A stretch of 15,977 nt of DNA from an uncultured Oceanospirillaceae bacterium. Lineage in GTDB: Bacteria > Pseudomonadota > Gammaproteobacteria > Pseudomonadales > Oceanobacteraceae. The stretch is taken from the NCBI GenBank assembly GCA_937974825.1, contig CALJVD010000016.1, forward strand, positions 1-15,977, in the 5' to 3' direction. Position 1 is the first letter of the stretch. The number at the start of each line of letters is the position of its first letter. Positions 14,197-15,977 of this stretch are shown here, one piece after another. A program made the position numbers and the translations under genes. A model generated the notes under the pieces. That model was not told the DNA's origin. It ran no database searches and saw only the letters and a list, made by a program, of their open reading frames with translations.

Positions 14197-15977
14197 TTAG
14201 TGGTCACTCTGTTTTCTATTGGCGTAGGCCAGTCGATAGAGTACAGGCAGCACTAACAGCGTAAGCAGCGTCGAGGAAATAATGCCGCCAATAACGACCG
14301 TTGCCAACGGGCGTTGTACTTCGGCACCGGTGCCAATATTCAGTGCCATGGGTACAAAACCTAAGCTTGCGACCAGTGCGGTCATCAGGACTGGTCGCAG
14401 GCGGGTGAGGGCGCCATCTACAATCGAGCTTATCAGTTCACCACTTTCTAAGAAACGTTGACGAATAAACGACAACATGACTAAGCCGTTGAGTACTGCA
14501 ATCCCTGACAGGGCAATAAAGCCCACGCCTGCTGAAATAGACAGTGGCATGTCTCGTAGCCAGAGTGCGAACACACCACCGGTAAGCGCCAAAGGCACGC
14601 CGGTGAATATAATCAGCGCATCTTTAACCGAGCCAAAAGCAATTACCAGTAAAGCCAAAATAATGGCCAGCGTTACCGGCACAACAATAGACAAGCGCTT
14701 ACTGGCGCTTTCTAGCTGCTCAAAGGTACCGCCATAATTCAGCCAATAGCCGCTGGGTAGCTGTACTTTCTCAGCTATTTTCAACTTGGCTTCCTGCACA
14801 AAAGAACCTAGGTCACGCTCACGCACGTTGGCGGTTACCACAATCAAACGCTTACCGTTTTCTCGGCTAATTTGGCTAGGTACAGTAGCAAAGCTTAGTT
14901 CAGCAATTTCTGCTAACGGAACGTAGTTGCCGTCTTTGGTGATAATCGGCATATCCCCCAAAGCGGCTAAATTGGTACGGCGGGCTTCATCCAACCTAAC
15001 GACTATATTAAAACGGCGGTCGCCTTCAAAAATCAGCCCAGCTTCAGTGCCACCAATGGCCGCCGCCAACCAAGTATGTAGGTCATTAGCATCTAGGCCG
15101 TAGCGTGCCAACATAATGGGTTTGGGGTTAACGGTAAAAATAGGCACGCCATCGACCTGCTCAAGGCGAGCATCGGCAACGCCTTCAATGGTTTGTAATA
15201 CAGTCAGCACCTCATTAGCAGAGGCTACTAACGTGTCTAGGTTATCGCCAAAAAGCTTGATGCCTAAGTCTGAACGCACGCCACTAATAAGCTCGTTAAA
15301 GCGCATTTCTATGGGTTGCGTAAACTCATAGTTATTACCGAGTAAGGTACTTATGTCTTGTTCGAGTACCTCTATAAAATCGGCTTTAGGCTGTTTAGGG
15401 TCTGGCCATTGCGCCGCTGGTTTAAGCATGACAAAGGTGTCGGTTACGTTGGGTGGCATGGCATCTGTAGCAATTTCTGCTGTGCCGGTTTTCGCAAACA
15501 CGGTTTTTACTTGTGGGTGTTGCATGATTTTTGTTTCAAGCAGCTTTTGCATTGCTACGGCCTGTTCAATGCCCGTGCCTGGTGTGCGAATGGCGTGCAG
15601 TGCTATGTCGCCTTCATCCAGTTGCGGTACAAACACAGAACCCAAACGTGATGCTAGGATAAGGCTAAGCACTACCAATACGCCGGCTGAGATTAGAACA
15701 GTCCAGCGATTGTTTAAAGTCGTGAGTAAAAGTGGCTTGTATAGATTTTTAGCGGCCACAATGGCGGTGCTTTCTTTTTCACTGATTTTACCGGTTAACA
15801 GCATGGCCACTGCAGCAGGCACCAAGGTAATGGAAAACAGCATGGCGGCTAATAAAGCCATAATGACGGTGGCGGCCATTGGGTGAAACATTTTGCCTTC
15901 CACGCCCGACAGTGAAAACAGCGGTATATAAACGACGGTAATAATCAGCATGCCAAATAGGCTAGGGCGAATGACTT
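14197..15977 (-). CDS. CzcA-type heavy-metal RND efflux pump, C-terminal part (partial)
   Basis: The frame runs off the right edge, leaving 592 visible residues from about the fifth membrane segment to the stop at 14197. The protein is an inner-membrane RND pump of the heavy-metal-efflux family (SLSGVEGKMFHPMA, LDEGDIALH, RINxEKA-like ARYGLDANDL, GVGFIALSGIAVLNG, RPVLMTALVASLGF). It differs from CusA at the metal site. Where CusA has LMYMP, TMIET and IDMLATG, this protein has IALHAIR, NVTDTF and MRFNELISG (15280-15306), the CzcA/CnrA-type signature. It therefore probably exports divalent Zn/Co/Cd or Ni rather than Cu(I). Its adaptor and channel genes would be expected further right on the minus strand. 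The ATG at 15951 is internal, because the frame is open and homologous beyond it. Confidence 0.93.
   Translation of the reverse strand, partial: VIRPSLFGMLIITVVYIPLFSLSGVEGKMFHPMAATVIMALLAAMLFSITLVPAAVAMLLTGKISEKESTAIVAAKNLYKPLLLTTLNNRWTVLISAGVLVVLSLILASRLGSVFVPQLDEGDIALHAIRTPGTGIEQAVAMQKLLETKIMQHPQVKTVFAKTGTAEIATDAMPPNVTDTFVMLKPAAQWPDPKQPKADFIEVLEQDISTLLGNNYEFTQPIEMRFNELISGVRSDLGIKLFGDNLDTLVASANEVLTVLQTIEGVADARLEQVDGVPIFTVNPKPIMLARYGLDANDLHTWLAAAIGGTEAGLIFEGDRRFNIVVRLDEARRTNLAALGDMPIITKDGNYVPLAEIAELSFATVPSQISRENGKRLIVVTANVRERDLGSFVQEAKLKIAEKVQLPSGYWLNYGGTFEQLESASKRLSIVVPVTLAIILALLVIAFGSVKDALIIFTGVPLALTGGVFALWLRDMPLSISAGVGFIALSGIAVLNGLVMLSFIRQRFLESGELISSIVDGALTRLRPVLMTALVASLGFVPMALNIGTGAEVQRPLATVVIGGIISSTLLTLLVLPVLYRLAYANRKQSDH

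Noticed and set aside
15353..15886. 177-codon open frame antisense to the CzcA-type pump
   Set aside because: It lies entirely inside a well-supported RND gene on the other strand, and its composition is that of a reverse-strand shadow.
1..15977. CRISPR arrays, tRNA or rRNA genes, insertion sequences or attachment sites
   Set aside because: I saw no regularly spaced repeats, no tRNA-like cloverleaf, no transposase-like proteins and no flanking terminal repeats. The coding density leaves little room for them.

Overview
The window comes from a Gram-negative proteobacterium, most likely a marine or aquatic gammaproteobacterium. It carries tripartite RND efflux genes, a Tat-exported copper oxidase and an outer-membrane CopB, with moderate GC and Shine-Dalgarno-led genes. 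The genus cannot be fixed from the sequence alone.

Positions 1-10585 (+ strand) hold an almost gap-free copper (and probably silver) detoxification block. In order it contains the tail of a DUF411 metal-binding protein, copA (Tat-exported multicopper oxidase), copB (outer membrane), copC (periplasmic Cu carrier), copD (inner membrane), a small secreted Cys/Met/His-rich protein, and cusC, cusB and cusA (outer-membrane channel, periplasmic adaptor, RND pump). Genes overlap by a few bases or lie within about 35 bp, except for a 113-bp hairpin-rich gap before cusC. A clear intrinsic terminator follows cusA. CopA would oxidise or sequester periplasmic copper, and CopB, CopC and CopD would handle it across the envelope. 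The CusCBA pump would expel Cu(I)/Ag(I). The CusB adaptor carries a CusF-like metallochaperone domain fused at its C-terminus with all four CusF metal-site residues at the E. coli spacing. No copper-responsive regulator or copper P-type ATPase lies in the window.

Positions 10733-13220 hold two convergent oxidoreductases unrelated to copper: a GMC-family FAD dehydrogenase (+) and a short-chain dehydrogenase (-). A perfect 12-bp hairpin lies between them.

Positions 13349-15977 (- strand) hold a six-helix voltage-gated-type potassium channel gene interrupted by one in-frame TAG codon, where a Trp codon is plausible. Upstream of it is the 3' part of a second heavy-metal RND pump (CzcA type) that runs off the window. 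This pump lacks the methionine triad of CusA and has the NELISG signature of divalent-cation exporters, so the window holds pumps of two different metal classes. The most notable observations are the interrupted channel gene, the CusB-CusF fusion and the Cys-rich small protein.
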